A stretch of 64,000 nt of DNA from Saussurea involucrata (GCA_033807775.1 CM066318.1:81843379-81907378), one strand, 5' to 3'. Shown: positions 1 through 10,667, counted from the first letter of the stretch. Notes: generated by a model not told the origin, from the sequence alone. Numbers and translations: made by a program.

Positions 1-293
1 CAAGTCTGTTTAGTCTTAGATTGTTGAAAATAACGGGTTTTTGCGATTCTTTGAAGCTTCCAATTGGCTTATCAGGTCAACGAATAAACTAAAAAATTTC
101 AGAATTGAGTAGCCAACACCTCCAATTGCATTTATGTAAATGTAGTTCAAAAAACGCAGAGAAATAAGGGAAAAATCGGTGTCCAAAGTCAACGCTAGAA
201 AATCTCGAATCATAGATTTGAAGTAAATTACTCAACCAAACTTTAAATTCTTTAGATGCTTAGCTTCGTTTTCCAATCCTCTATCGAACCTTA
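1..293. other. intergenic, no feature recognised
   Basis: AT-rich sequence with no convincing coding frame. The short minus-strand frame here has no recognisable motif. The last three bases (TTA, 291-293) are the left target duplication of the following MITE. Confidence 0.6.
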
Positions 294-698
294 GGGTCCG
301 TTTGGTTTGCAGGCATGGAATGAATTTGGGGAGATTTGGATTTCAAATCCATTCCAATCCCGTGGTTGGTTTGCAGGATTGTCCAGATTTAGAATCCTAG
401 GATTTCCTTGAAATTCCGGGGATGGCTAGGATTTCGTAGGATTTCTATATAATAATGTTTAAAATATGTTAAAAACATTTGTTTTTCTAATAATCAGTTA
501 AATAAAAGGTAATTTAATTATTTTTATAATTTTTTCATGACTTATTTATAAATAATGGAATTCAGTTCCATTCCAAATTCTACAAACCAAACACACCAAT
601 GATTCCGAATCCTTCCATGAAGTCCAAATCCCTCCAATTCCGAATCCTTCCATGAAATCCAAATCCCTCGAAACCATTCCATCAAACCAAACGCCCCC
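294..698. mobile_element. PIF/Harbinger-type MITE (405 bp)
   Basis: The termini are inverted repeats: GGGTCCGTTTGGTTTG at the left and its near-complement CAAACCAAACGCCCCC at the right (14 of 16 positions match). It is flanked by the 3-bp duplication TTA (291-293 and 699-701), the signature of PIF/Harbinger insertion. The interior has no coding capacity; just inside the ends it carries diverged inverted copies of a GGAATG/CATTCC-rich stretch. Two similar small elements lie in the proteasome gene intron at 20259-20537 and 20740-21127. Confidence 0.88.
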
Positions 699-1386
699 TT
701 AGTATCACTATGTCTTAGATTTTATATTAGAAGGTTTTTTTTGAGCATTTTTCTAAAAAGATTTTCGAGTAGTGGAAGAACCGATACTTTAAATAAAGAA
801 ATAAGACTCGGTATTTGATGGCTTTTTATAAATTTTTGTTCAAATAGTTAAATATAAATAATTTTCTAGAGTTTTAGCAAAAAAAAAAACCACCAAAAAT
901 GACACAGAAACAAAACTAAACGACCATGTCTCCGGTTGCCAACGACTTATATTCGATGACTTGAGTTTGTGTTGGTCAACCTGGGCTAGAGCTACGCTAA
1001 AGTCTGTTGTTGGACTAAAGAATCTCAATGGGCCTTTGTTTGAATTAAGCAAAATACTAGCCTAAGGTTTTATTGGATACTTAATTTAAATAGATTTTGG
1101 GCTTAGTCCAAATTAATTAATTTCAGGTTAATAAAAATCAATTATTTAAGTTATGTTAGTTAACTATATTAATTTCTAAATTATTTAACTTAATTTAAAT
1201 AATCTTATAAATAGAATGTTGTATTAAGATTTATAAGTTGTTTTAAGATTTATAAATAGACGATACACCTAAGTAGGAACATATGATTTATATATTTATA
1301 AACCGACGTAAGGGGTTATTAAGCACAATTGACCGTAGTTGATCATAGGTGATCGTAGATTGACTTTTGGAGAAAGTAGTCATAAA
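699..1386. other. intergenic, no feature recognised
   Basis: AT-rich non-coding DNA. No splice-consistent gene, tRNA or terminal repeat was seen. It ends with GTCATAAA (1379-1386), the left target duplication of the hAT element. Confidence 0.55.
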
Positions 1387-1772
1387 TAGGGATGGCAACG
1401 TGGAGGGTTTTGGGGTGGGTTTCACATTCCCCGGTCCCCAGCGGGTATGGGGATCCTAATCTCGGCCCTCGGTTGATCAATCCCCGGTCGTCTCCCCGTC
1501 CCCGGTTCAGACCCGACCCCCGACCCGGTTCAGCCCCAAGAAAAAAAAATCCCTAATTCATCTATAGAAAGAAACTTCTAAAAATTTCCTCTTCATAATG
1601 ACAAAATATGGAAACTTGTCCAAAATTATAGTTACTAGTTTCAGGTAGGAAGCAACTATAGAAAGTAAAAGTAAATAAAGAAAAAAACAAGCATAAGTTG
1701 GTTGAGGAATTACCACATAGTGGGTTGTGGCAACTAAGAAAAAGAGAAATTAGGAATTATCACAATGGGTTA

Positions 1773-2678
1773 GGCCATCCGTACCCGGCGAAAGATGGGG
1801 CTCGGGATGCCTTCGGGCTCAGCGGGGGTGGGCTACGGGCCTTGCGGGGATGGCGGGGCGGGATGGATTCCGGGGATGGGATCCCGATTCATCCAGAAGG
1901 TTTATTAAAAAAATATATATTTAATTTTTAAAAATAATGCCGTTGAACGGCTCTTTTTAAACAAAAATAAATAAATTTTTTTCTCAATTTAATCCCACTA
2001 TATATTTAACCCTCAACCTCTTATTTCTCACACCTCTCAAACTCTCTAAAATTCTCTCAACCTCTTATTTTTCACACCTCTCAAACTCTCTCAAATTCTC
2101 TCAACCTCTTATTTTTCATACCTCTCAAACTCTCTCAAATTCTCTCAACCTCTTATTTTTCACACCTCTCTCATCATGAATCCAAACAGAACACCTACAT
2201 CCCGTCGTAACCGACCGAATACACCACAATCGCAAGAAGATCAAGAGCTTGGTTTCCAAGCGTTTACACAACAAGGTTATCGTCCGCAATGGTCGCAACA
2301 AATTCCGCCACAATGGTCGCAACAAAATCCGCCACAATATCCGCAACAATTTCCCCAACAATTTCACCAACAATTTCCTTACCAATTTACACGTCCCGGT
2401 TTGATTGAACAAGGTTTTACTCCGGCCAACTACAATCTTCCTTCACCCGCAATCAATCTCGACGACGACATTGTTCCGGAAACCCAACCTTCTACCCCGA
2501 ACACACCACAATCTATCCCGACACAACAATCTAACCCGGAACCATCAAATCCGAGACCAACGAAAGCCGCCAAACAAACGTGGAGTAAAGTCGAGGAACT
2601 CGCGTTAGTGTCGGCGTGGGTTGACGTTTCAGAGGACCCCGTTATCGGTAACGCACAAAGCGGTGGTAATTATTTTTA

Positions 2679-2716
<38 letters not shown>

Positions 2717-3677
2717 CTTAATTTTACATAAATGTAGGAAGTTTTTGGGCCCGAATCGGGCATGTGTTCTTTACTCGCTTGGGTCGTGAACCAGGTTATA
2801 GATCAACTCATCAACTCAATAGCAAGTTCAACGACCACAATAAAAGAATTAATTGGTTTGGCGGCATCTACAACAACTTGCTCAATAATAGATCAAGCGG
2901 GATGAGTGAGGCCGATATATCCCGAACGGCACACGAACGGTATCTAGCACGCCATAAAGTTGCTTTCACTCACGAACAAGCTTGGGACGTCCTAAAAAAA
3001 TGTCCAAAATGGGGAGCCGTTCCAACGATGACGACAACTTCATCGCGGGGTTCAAAACGTACCCAACCTTCCGATGATGACGATGACGAGCAAATTCAAC
3101 GACCCATCGGGAGAAACAAGGCAAAAAAAACATCAACGAGTAATACGTCCGGGACGAATACGGACGAAAGTGTTACTCAGTTGTTGACGACGTTCAACGA
3201 CAAGATTGATGATACAATGGAATACAAAATGAAAAAACTCGATCTCGAAATCGAACGCTCAAAACTCGAACGACATAGGTTGGAACAAGAACTCGAAATC
3301 GAACGCTCAAACCGATTTGAGAAAGACTTCGAGTTTTTCATGACCCCGCATGATCACCTTACGGGAAACGCTTTGAGGGTTACTTTAGCGAGAAAAGAGC
3401 AAATTCAAAAATTTCATAATTGTTAGTGTTTTGTATTTTGTAATTTTTATTTTTATTATTTATCTTATTTTTATTTATTAAAAAATATATAAATATTTTT
3501 ATTTTGTTAAATAATTAAATGTATAAATAAAAGAATTAAAATAAATGAGGTGGCAAAATGGTTTGAGGGAATGGGGTAAGGGTGTTTAGGGATTGAGTGA
3601 GGAATTGAGAAAAGCTGATGTGGCGCTGATATGAAGCTGGAATCTTTGAAAGATAGAGGGATGGGGTACTGATGGCC
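1773..3677 (+). mobile_element. PIF/Harbinger element A with intact ORF1 and no transposase
   Basis: The left end is GGCCATCCGTACCC (1773) and the right end is GGGGTACTGATGGCC (ending 3677). The left flank is TTA (1770-1772). The outer boundary of the whole cluster at 5848 is followed by TTA (5849-5851), which is the matching duplication. The element consists of a GC-rich G/C-skewed subterminal stretch, a 5' leader with tandem copies of a CTCTCAACCTCTTATTT-like word, an ORF1 gene and an AT-rich 3' leader. No DDE transposase is present, so this copy cannot move on its own. The same 5' and 3' segments recur in the neighbouring copies B and D. Confidence 0.85.
2176..3426 (+). CDS. PIF/Harbinger ORF1 (Myb/SANT-like DNA-binding accessory protein), two exons
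   Basis: The predicted coding exons are 2176-2665 and 2738-3426, about 392 residues. They are split by a 72-bp GT-AG intron (phase 1) filled with a TTA/TAT microsatellite. Residues about 35-70 are a Q/P-rich low-complexity stretch. A Trp-rich Myb/SANT-like (trihelix-like) DNA-binding region starts at Trp136 and spans the intron to about residue 255. It is followed by an acidic Ser/Asp stretch and a basic K-rich patch, then a C-terminal coiled coil of KLDLEIERSKLER type, like the NAM-associated domain. In this superfamily ORF1 binds the element's ends and helps import the transposase. No stop or frameshift is seen, so it could be expressed. It is often misannotated as a host gene (GST-like or No-apical-meristem), but it lies inside terminal inverted repeats. 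The ATG follows a pyrimidine-rich leader. Confidence 0.82.
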
Positions 3678-3680
3678 TAA

Positions 3681-4757
3681 GGCCATCCGTACCCCATTCG
3701 GGATGGGGCTCGGGATGGCTCGGGATGGCTGCGGGATGGGCTACGGCCCTTGCGGGGTTGGTGGGGAGGGATGGATTCCGGGGATGGGATCCCGATTCAT
3801 CCCGAAGCTTTATTAAAAAAAAATTATTTAATTTTTAAAAATAATGCCGTTGAACGGCTCTTTTTAAACAAAAATAAATAAAATTTTTTCTCAATTTAAT
3901 CCCACTATATATTTAACCCTCAACCTCTTATTTCTCACACCTCTCAAACTCTCTAAAATTCTCTCAACCTCTTATTTTTCACACCTCTCAAATTCTCTCA
4001 ACCTCTTATTTTTCACACTTCTCAAACTCTCTCAAACACTCTTCCATTCTCTATATTTTAAACAATATAGATTCGCCACAACCCGGTTCACCAACCACAT
4101 CATCATCATCCGTAGACACCGACGAGTTGTTGAATCTACAAAGGGAAATTTTTCGACAGACTGCACAATCGATGTATGGTAGCACCGCCTCATCGTCAAC
4201 AAGAGAGAGGGCCGCAAACATTGAAAGAGGTCGAGTAACTTCAAACGAGCGGCAAATGTTCGAGAAGTCATAAACCGGGACACTCATAATAACCTTCGGT
4301 CGGATTTGGTCGAACATATTTGGCGTATCCAAGTTCCCAACAATGACGACGAGTAGATTTTTAAATTTATTTTGTAATTTTTATTTTTAATGAATGATAT
4401 GAATTTTAATTTTTATTATTTATCTTATTTTTATTTATTAAAAAATATATAAATATTTTTATTTTATTAAATAATTAAATGTATAAATAAAATAATTAAA
4501 ATAAATGAGGTGGCAAAAGGGTTTGAGGGGATGGGGTTAGGCCATCCGTAGCCCAGCGGGATGGAGGGCGGGATGGAGCGGGGTGGGCTACGGGGCTTGC
4601 GGGTTCGGCGGGAAGGGATGGAATCCGGGTTCTCCATCCCGTTTCATCCCGAAGAAAATGTGAGGAGGAGAGGTGGGTCCCAGGTGAGAAATGAGAGGGA
4701 GTGAGTTAGGGAATGGGGTAAGGGTGTTTAGGGATTGTTAGGGATGGAGTGAGGTTA
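3681..4757 (+). mobile_element. PIF/Harbinger deletion derivatives B and C
   Basis: A second 5' terminus (GGCCATCCGTACCCC) begins at 3681, directly after TAA that follows element A. It has the same leader as A, then a stub of transposase (4067-4356) and the same AT-rich 3' leader. At 4540, after TTA (4537-4539), a third, diverged 5' terminus (GGCCATCCGTAGCCC) interrupts it. The copy it starts (C) is only about 215 bp and runs into the 3'-type sequence GGGTGTTTAGGG before TTA at 4755-4757. The exact nesting order of B and C is not resolved. Confidence 0.7.
4067..4356 (+). pseudogene. PIF/Harbinger transposase (ORF2) stub, DDE core deleted
   Basis: Read from 4067, the frame has a Ser/Thr-rich start, a DELLNLQREIF helix and an RERAANIERGR segment like the N-terminus of plant Harbinger transposases, then a stop (TAA about 4271-4273). 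A different frame across the same end gives a segment ending in the LRSDLVEHIW motif and a TAG at 4354-4356, which resembles the family's C-terminus. The catalytic DDE region of several hundred residues is absent. The first codon is ATA where ATG would be expected. This is inferred to be an internal-deletion product; the functional assignment rests on the C-terminal motif. Confidence 0.6.
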
Positions 4758-5646
4758 GGCCATCAGTACCCCATGAGAGCATCTTTCAAATATTCCAGCT
4801 CCACATCAGCGCCACATCAGCTTTTCTCCCATCACTCACTCCATCCCTAACAATCCCTAAACACCCGTACCCCATTCCCTCAAACCCTTTTGCCACCTCA
4901 TTTATTTTAATTCTTTTATTTATACATTTAATTATTTAACAAATTAAAAATATTTATATATTTTTTAATAAATAAAAATAAGATAAATAATAAAAATAAA
5001 AATTCATACCATTCATTAAAAATAAAAATTACAAAATACAAAACACTACCAATCATGAAATTTTTGAATTTGCTCTTTTCTCGCTAAAGTAACCCTCAAA
5101 GCTTTTCCCGTAAGGTGATCATGTGGGGCCATGAAAAACTCGAAGTCTTTATCAAATCGGTTTGCGCGTTCGATTTCGCGTTCTTGATCCAACCTATGTC
5201 GTTCGAGTTTTGAGCGTTCGATTTCGAGATCGAGTTTTTTCATTTTGTATTCCATTGTATCATCAATTTTGTCGTTGAACGTCGTCAACAACTGAGTAAC
5301 ACTTTCGTCCGTATTCGCCCCGGACGTATTACTCGTTGATGATTTTTTTGCCTTGTTTCTCCCGATGGGTCGTTGAATTTGCTCGTCATCGTCATCATCG
5401 GAAGGTTGGGTAAGAGGTTGAGGGTTAAATATATAGTGGGATTAAATTGAGAAAAATAATTTTTTTTAGTAATAGAGCCGTTCAACGGCATGAATTTTAA
5501 AAAATTTAATTAAATTTTTTTTTAAAAACCCTTCGGGATGGATCGGGATCCCATCCCCGGATTCCATCCCTTACCGCCATCCCCGCAACCTCCGTAGCCC
5601 ATCCCCCCCATCCCCGAGGGCCATCCCGCTTGGGGTACGGATGGCC
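4758..5646 (-). mobile_element. PIF/Harbinger deletion derivative D, inverted
   Basis: This is the same family in the opposite orientation: the 3'-type end GGCCATCAGTACCCC is at 4758 and the 5'-type end closes at 5646. Its minus-strand interior is the 5' leader fused directly to the last third of ORF1. Compared with element A, the break falls between leader ...CTCTTA and the ORF1 segment CCCAACCTTCC, with only the 2-bp overlap TA, so the deletion is of end-joining type. The flanks are TTA (4755-4757) and TAA (5647-5649). Confidence 0.8.
5046..5491 (-). pseudogene. Harbinger ORF1 C-terminal fragment in element D
   Basis: Two overlapping minus-strand frames (5046-5291 and 5285-5491) together match the acidic, basic and coiled-coil parts of ORF1 in element A. 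A frameshift lies near 5288. The Myb/SANT domain is deleted, so no DNA-binding function is expected. The coiled coil (KLDLEIERSKLER) is nearly identical to that of element A, so the copies diverged recently. Confidence 0.8.
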
Positions 5647-5848
5647 TAAGGGTGTTTAGGGATTGAGTGAGGGATTGAGAAAAGCTGATGTGGCGCTGAT
5701 GTGGAGATGGAATCTTTGAAAGATAGAGGGATGGGGTACTGATGGCCTAAGGGTGTTTAGGGATTGAGTGAGGGATTGAGAAAAGCTGATGTGGCGCTGA
5801 TGTGGAGCTGGAATCTTTGAAAGATAGAGGGATGGGGTACTGATGGCC
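5647..5848. repeat. 101-bp tandem duplication of a Harbinger 3' end
   Basis: Two copies, 5647-5747 and 5748-5848, are nearly identical. Each runs from TAAGGGTGTTTAGGG to GGGGTACTGATGGCC. Each is a complete 3' terminus of the Harbinger family, so the cluster ends with a doubled terminal repeat. The second copy is followed by the TTA target duplication. Confidence 0.85.
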
Positions 5849-6150
5849 TTATGGGTTGTGGGATGTGGCAACAAGGAAAAACAGAATTGGGGAAAGGAAC
5901 GCAATTGGGAAATAACAAAATAAATGGATTATATGAAATAAGTAATAATTATATTTAACAAAATAATATACCGGGTACTCGGTGGGTGGGGGATACGTTA
6001 CCAGGTCCTGGTTCCGGCCTTGGTTTTAGTCTATCGGATATCTTCGGCCTTGGGCCCGAGACTCGGTATATGTTTTAGCGTGGAATCCCCTATCCTGTTT
6101 GGGTCTGGTGAACCAGGTTCCCCATCGGATCGGGCAAATCACCATCCCTA

Positions 6151-7099
6151 GTCATAAATAGATTATTTTACTTTATAAATTGTAGTATGTTGCTAGATGA
6201 GTTTTCATGAGACTTACAATGTGATGCATGCCTAATTGCCTACATACAATTTTATTTTGAGCATGATATGATTTTTATGGTGATGTTTATGTATGTACGA
6301 TGTACACACGTGATACAATACTAGAAGGGTACTCGCGCAGTGCAGCGCGATATATCTTGATTTTAATGTTTTGTTTTACTTTTTATTATTGTCGAAATTA
6401 TAAAACGTTTTTGTATAGTTTTGAGAAAATTATAATAATTTTTTTATAAATTTGTACAAATAATGACGCTTTTTGAGGGGTTCATGATTTGAGAATTTGA
6501 AAAGGGTTTAGAGATAAGAATTAATTAGGTAACTAATGAGGATTAAAGAATGATGCTTTTTTAGGGGTTTACCATTTGAGAATTTGTAGGGAGTTAGAGA
6601 TAAGGACTAAAAGGAATGAGTTAGAGATAAAGACTAATTAAGTAATTAGCATTAACAGTGGTACATAAAGCTTCGTTAGTTGTTTTTATGAGATTTTAAG
6701 TAATCACCATTAAATAGCAGTACATAAGGTTTTATGGATTGTTTTTAAGAGTTTTTCATAAATGCTTTATAATATAGTATCGATATTTTACATGTATGCT
6801 ATTAAGGAGTGTGTAACACCCTAAAAATATGGGTAAATTTAAACCTACAAAATTGCAAGATATAACATCTCAAATATATGAAAATCACCCAAAAAGAGGA
6901 AATAGTAACAGAGTTTAGTAGTTTACAAATTCTATAAATGGATATTAAAGATTGACAACACACTAATCTAAACTATAATCATCTAGATTAAGATAGTTTT
7001 CAACTCAATCTCCTAAATTCATGTATAATCATCTAGATTAAGACAGTTGTATGCCAAATCCATCTATTTATCTCCAAAAAATCACCGCTATCGGCTAAC
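6151..7099. other. intergenic with a GC hairpin and imperfect repeats
   Basis: No gene is seen. Around 6332-6349 a 6-bp stem TCGCGC/GCGCGA encloses the loop AGTGCA, an isolated GC-rich hairpin in AT-rich DNA. From about 6465 to 6650 the words TGAGAATTTG and TTAGAGATAA(G/A) recur as imperfect direct repeats. Around 6970 and 7030 the 20-bp stretch TATAATCATCTAGATTAAGA is present twice. The last three bases (AAC, 7097-7099) are the CACTA target duplication. Confidence 0.5.
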
Positions 7100-9284
7100 C
7101 ACTACTACAGAAATGCCTTTTTTAAATGCAGTTTTTTAAACGCACTTTTTTAAACGGTTTTTAAAAAATTTCGAAAAAACCGTTTAAAAAGGTGGCCGTG
7201 TTTTTTTAAGTACATTTTTAAACGGTTTTTTGAGTTTGAAACCGTTTGAATGAATTTTACACGGTTGCATAAAAAATACCGCATAAAAATCTATCAAACA
7301 TTTTTACACGGTTTTTTTAAATAACCGTGTAAAATTCATAGGTCTTTTTATACGGTTTTTTGTAAACAACTGCATAAAAAAGTCTGTTGCTTTTTCAAAC
7401 TGTGTTTCACTCAAACAACCGTATAAAAAGGGTTTAAAATTGTAAGATTTTCCTTATATTAATTTAAAACCCAATTTTTTTGTTCTCCCGCCTCCCCCAA
7501 ATTTCTTTCCCACCCAAATTTCTTTCCCACCCCAATTTCCCACCCAAATTTCCCACATTTATTTACTAGGTCAAGCTTCCAATATTGTTGACTTTGTTCA
7601 TCTGTTTTCCCACCCAAATTTCCCTCCTCTCTTTTCAATTTCCCCTAACTCTATTTCTGCTTGCCTCTCCTTCTCCAAACGAACACCACAGACGCCCCCT
7701 CCCCCTCAATCTCTTGTCTTTGAGCTCTCGCTCCTCTCAATCGATTGGTTGCAGCAAAAATTTGCTAAATCGGTAGGTATCTTGTGAGTTGCGTGTGCCT
7801 CTGCCCTAGCCGGCCCCAAAATTGACTGGAGGAATTGTAATTGTTGGCTTTGTTCATCTGTTTTCCCTAAATCGATTGGCTTCTTGCTCTAGTTCTGCCC
7901 TAAATCGATTTTAGGTGTTCTCTTTTCTAACTTCTAAAGTGACCTAATTGGTTAATAATCTGCTCCAATGCTTCTTATCAGTTCATCACTTATCAGGTAT
8001 TTTCTTTCTCGCTTCTAAGTTCTAAGTATACCTTAAGTTTGTTGAAGAAATAATATATTTTTGCCTACAAGTCTTCTTTTAGTTATGTTTGTGGGTGTTT
8101 CTTTGTTTTTTGTTGATTTATTTAAGTTCTTATCAGCATTGTGGTACCACATATTTTTCGGTCATTGTTTGCTCTCCACAAACAGTTTATTCAAAATAAT
8201 TTGTAGTTGACTTCCTCCAATGCTTATGTGGAAACAAGTTTCATACCTGATGACCCATAGTATATGATATTATGATGATTAAGGTGCAAGCTCGGCTATG
8301 TGCTTTAGGAGCTATGATGCATTGGCTGTTGTTTTTTCATTGAAGTTTTTGTATACATATTTTCAGGAAATTGAACAGCTTCGAAATGCATTGGAAAGAA
8401 AACTTTTTAAGCTTGTGGTACGTACTGATCATATATATGTTAGATTCATAAATTTGATTTTTTTTATGCTTCATTCCAGTTAATTACTGTATGTTACAAG
8501 TATTCAAGTTGATACAGTGGTATATTCTATGATTTCCTATGAAGCAAGAACCTAAATGTTGTCATGGGTGGATCTATGTAGCCTTCTGGTACGCACATGG
8601 ACTTGATATAACATAATCTTCATGTCATATTATCAAATAGATACACACAAAAGAGATATAAAATAGAAATGCGAATGGGGTTTAATGTGTTAGTATCAAT
8701 TTAAACCCATATGCTAAAGCTGATGATATAAGATGGACATCCACATAGTGAAAAACCCATATGCTAAAGCTGAGACATTTCTAATTATATACAGCCAACT
8801 TGTTAATCAATCAACATAGAACGTGCATTTGTAATCAATATTCACAGTTTTAAGGTAGAATTTGTGTGGAAATAGAAGCATCAAACACCACTTCACATTT
8901 ATGACCATGTTGACATTTTCTTCCTACTAAAATTATGCTTCCGAATTGGTTTCATGTCTGTTATTTGACTCGAAAAACAGCAGACACCAAACAGCCTTCA
9001 AAACTAATGCATCTTCTTGTCTCGTCTACAGGAACTTTGCCATGCATTTTTCTGATACCTGGTCTATTCTTCATTCCTGAATCTCCACGTGAAGTAGACA
9101 AGTAGTTAATATTCCATCTTTTGAAATCAATCTGTCAACTGCATTTTGAACAGGAATCTCGTCTAGCAAAGCTGCAACGTTAGGACTAGGTGCTATTCAG
9201 GTATTTACTAACTAATCTATTCAGGTATCCCGACAATCTATTTCATACTTTAGTTTTTCTAATTATTACATCTCCTTATAATTT

Positions 9285-9382
9285 AGTGTAATCAACAAAA
9301 GGAGGATTGGGAATGTGGATATTATGTCATCAAGCAAATGTTCCAATATGCAATGTACGAGCAGTATCATTCCTCTCACAAG
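9285..9382 (+). pseudogene. Ulp1-like (C48) cysteine protease exon fragment inside the CACTA
   Basis: Translated from about 9285, this stretch reads into WECGYYVIKQMF and ends at AAG followed by a GTACTT splice donor. The ECGYY block with an upstream Gln is the active-site region of Ulp1/SENP-type proteases carried by many plant CACTA and Mutator-like elements; the Cys codon is 9314-9316. It is preceded by a plausible TTTAG acceptor. The His and Asp parts of the triad are not found upstream, so it is a remnant. The family is recognised from the motif only. Confidence 0.65.
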
Positions 9383-9887
9383 GTACTTATTTGGAACAAC
9401 TTATTGTTCTTTCAGGATGGTGTCTTCTACTTCAGAATGCGAGGTTCTTTCAGGAACTGGTGATAATCCCATGGTAAAGATTGAAGATGATCAAGAAAAT
9501 GCAAACAATAAGGAAAAATCTTCTCCTAGATGCAGCAAAAAGCATAAGGAAAAAAGAGTTAGAAGTGCAAATCTTCATCACCCTCTTGCTAAAGCAACAA
9601 GAGAAAGGGCAAGAGAGAGGGCAAATGAGAGGACAATCGAAGAAACAAACAATTGAGAGATAGAATATTGTTGATGATGTCTTTGAAGAAACAAGTTTGT
9701 GGATATTTTTGTAATGACTTTTGTTTTATATATACTATATTGATGAAGAAATTTAATGGATATGGTAGTTTTAATGTCCATTGACTTTTAATAGAATTTG
9801 GAGTTCTATATGTGAATGGATGAAAAAAGTTTGTGCATTTGGTATGTAATGGCATTTTAAGTATATATATATATATATATATATATA

Positions 9888-10261
9888 GGGGTTAAATCAT
9901 GTGAGAACCACAAATATGTTATAAACCGTGAGAACCGATATAAAAAATATTTTTTTACATGAAATTTTTTCATCAAATGCTAGGATTTATTATATTCTAC
10001 TTCAAATATATGTGTTTCATAATATGATAGTTTCACATGGATTTGTTTCACCATATGAATATTTTTTACGAGTATTTTTCATTTCACTAGGTGAAACAAA
10101 ATTCATTTTTCACATGTAAACTTATCATATGGTGAACACGAACATATGTGTAACAATATCTTAAATCATAGGTTTTGATGAAAAAAAATCATGTAAACAA
10201 AAAAATTTACATTGGTTCTCACAGGTTTATAACATATTTGTGGTTTTCATTTGATTATCGT

Positions 10262-10263
<2 letters not shown>
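9888..10263. mobile_element. TA-flanked foldback element E0 (376 bp)
   Basis: It is bounded on both sides by (TA)n tracts (9862-9887 and 10264-10299). The left end begins GGGGTTAAATCATGTGAGAA and the right end is its diverged complement ending TTGATTATCGTCC. About 35 bp just inside the ends are almost perfectly inverted, around ACCACAAATATGTTATAAAC. The interior is dominated by forms of TTTCAC(C)ATATG and its complement. There is no coding capacity. It was inserted into a TA microsatellite inside the CACTA element. Confidence 0.82.
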
Positions 10264-10300
<37 letters not shown>

Positions 10301-10667
10301 CATATTTTTACACGGTTTTAAGAAATGCAAAAAAACCGTGTAAAATTGTAAACCTTTTTACACGGTTTTTAAAAAAAATCCGTTTAAAATGTATACCTTT
10401 TTACACGGTTCTTTTAGCATTACCATGTAAAATTATATACATTTTACACGGTTGTTTTTCAAAACCGTTTAAAAAGGATTGCATTTTACACGTTTTTTTG
10501 GCTTTTTTAAACGGTTTAAGAACCGTGTAAAAATGTGGCTTTTTTAAACGGTTCCAAAACCGTGTAAAAAAGCCCCTGACTTTTTCAAACGGTGCCCTTT
10601 CAAACGGTTGTAATCCGTTTAAAAATGTCAAAAACAACCGTTTAAAATACCTATTTCTGTAGTAGTG

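Larger units (their letters stand above)
1387..6150. mobile_element. hAT element disrupted by a Harbinger cluster
   Basis: The ends are short inverted repeats (TAGGGATGG at 1387 and CCATCCCTA ending at 6150). The flanks are a perfect 8-bp duplication GTCATAAA (1379-1386 and 6151-6158). An 8-bp duplication together with TAGGG ends is diagnostic of the hAT superfamily. The hAT's own sequence is about 1387-1769 and 5852-6150, so it was a small non-autonomous copy of roughly 0.7 kb. Both subterminal regions are rich in GGTACC/CCCGG-type words. No hAT transposase is visible. The middle (1773-5848) is the Harbinger cluster described separately, so the hAT inserted first. Confidence 0.9.
7100..10667. 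mobile_element. CACTA (En/Spm) element, 3.57 kb
   Basis: The inverted ends are CACTACTACAGAAAT (7100) and ATTTCTGTAGTAGTG (ending 10667), flanked by the 3-bp duplication AAC (7097-7099 and 10668-10670). Both subterminal zones (about 7120-7440 and 10305-10650) are packed with direct and inverted copies of the word AACCGTTTAAAAA / TTTTACACGGTTTTT. In CACTA elements such words are the binding sites of the accessory protein. No TNP2-type transposase is visible. The middle contains exon-like fragments, including a Ulp1-like protease piece (9285-9382) and a coiled-coil-like exon near 8366-8420 that ends at a GTACGT donor. The short frames within it are not convincing genes. A TA-flanked foldback element (9888-10263) is nested in it. 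Confidence 0.92.

Noticed and set aside
2176..3426. Host Myb/trihelix transcription factor gene
   Set aside because: It lies between Harbinger terminal repeats with a TTA duplication and has copies in neighbouring derivatives, so it is the element's ORF1.
7585..8483. Host gene with a pyrimidine-rich leader at 7585-8483
   Set aside because: The region is inside the CACTA element, the frames are short and no known domain is present; kept only as unidentified exon-like islands.
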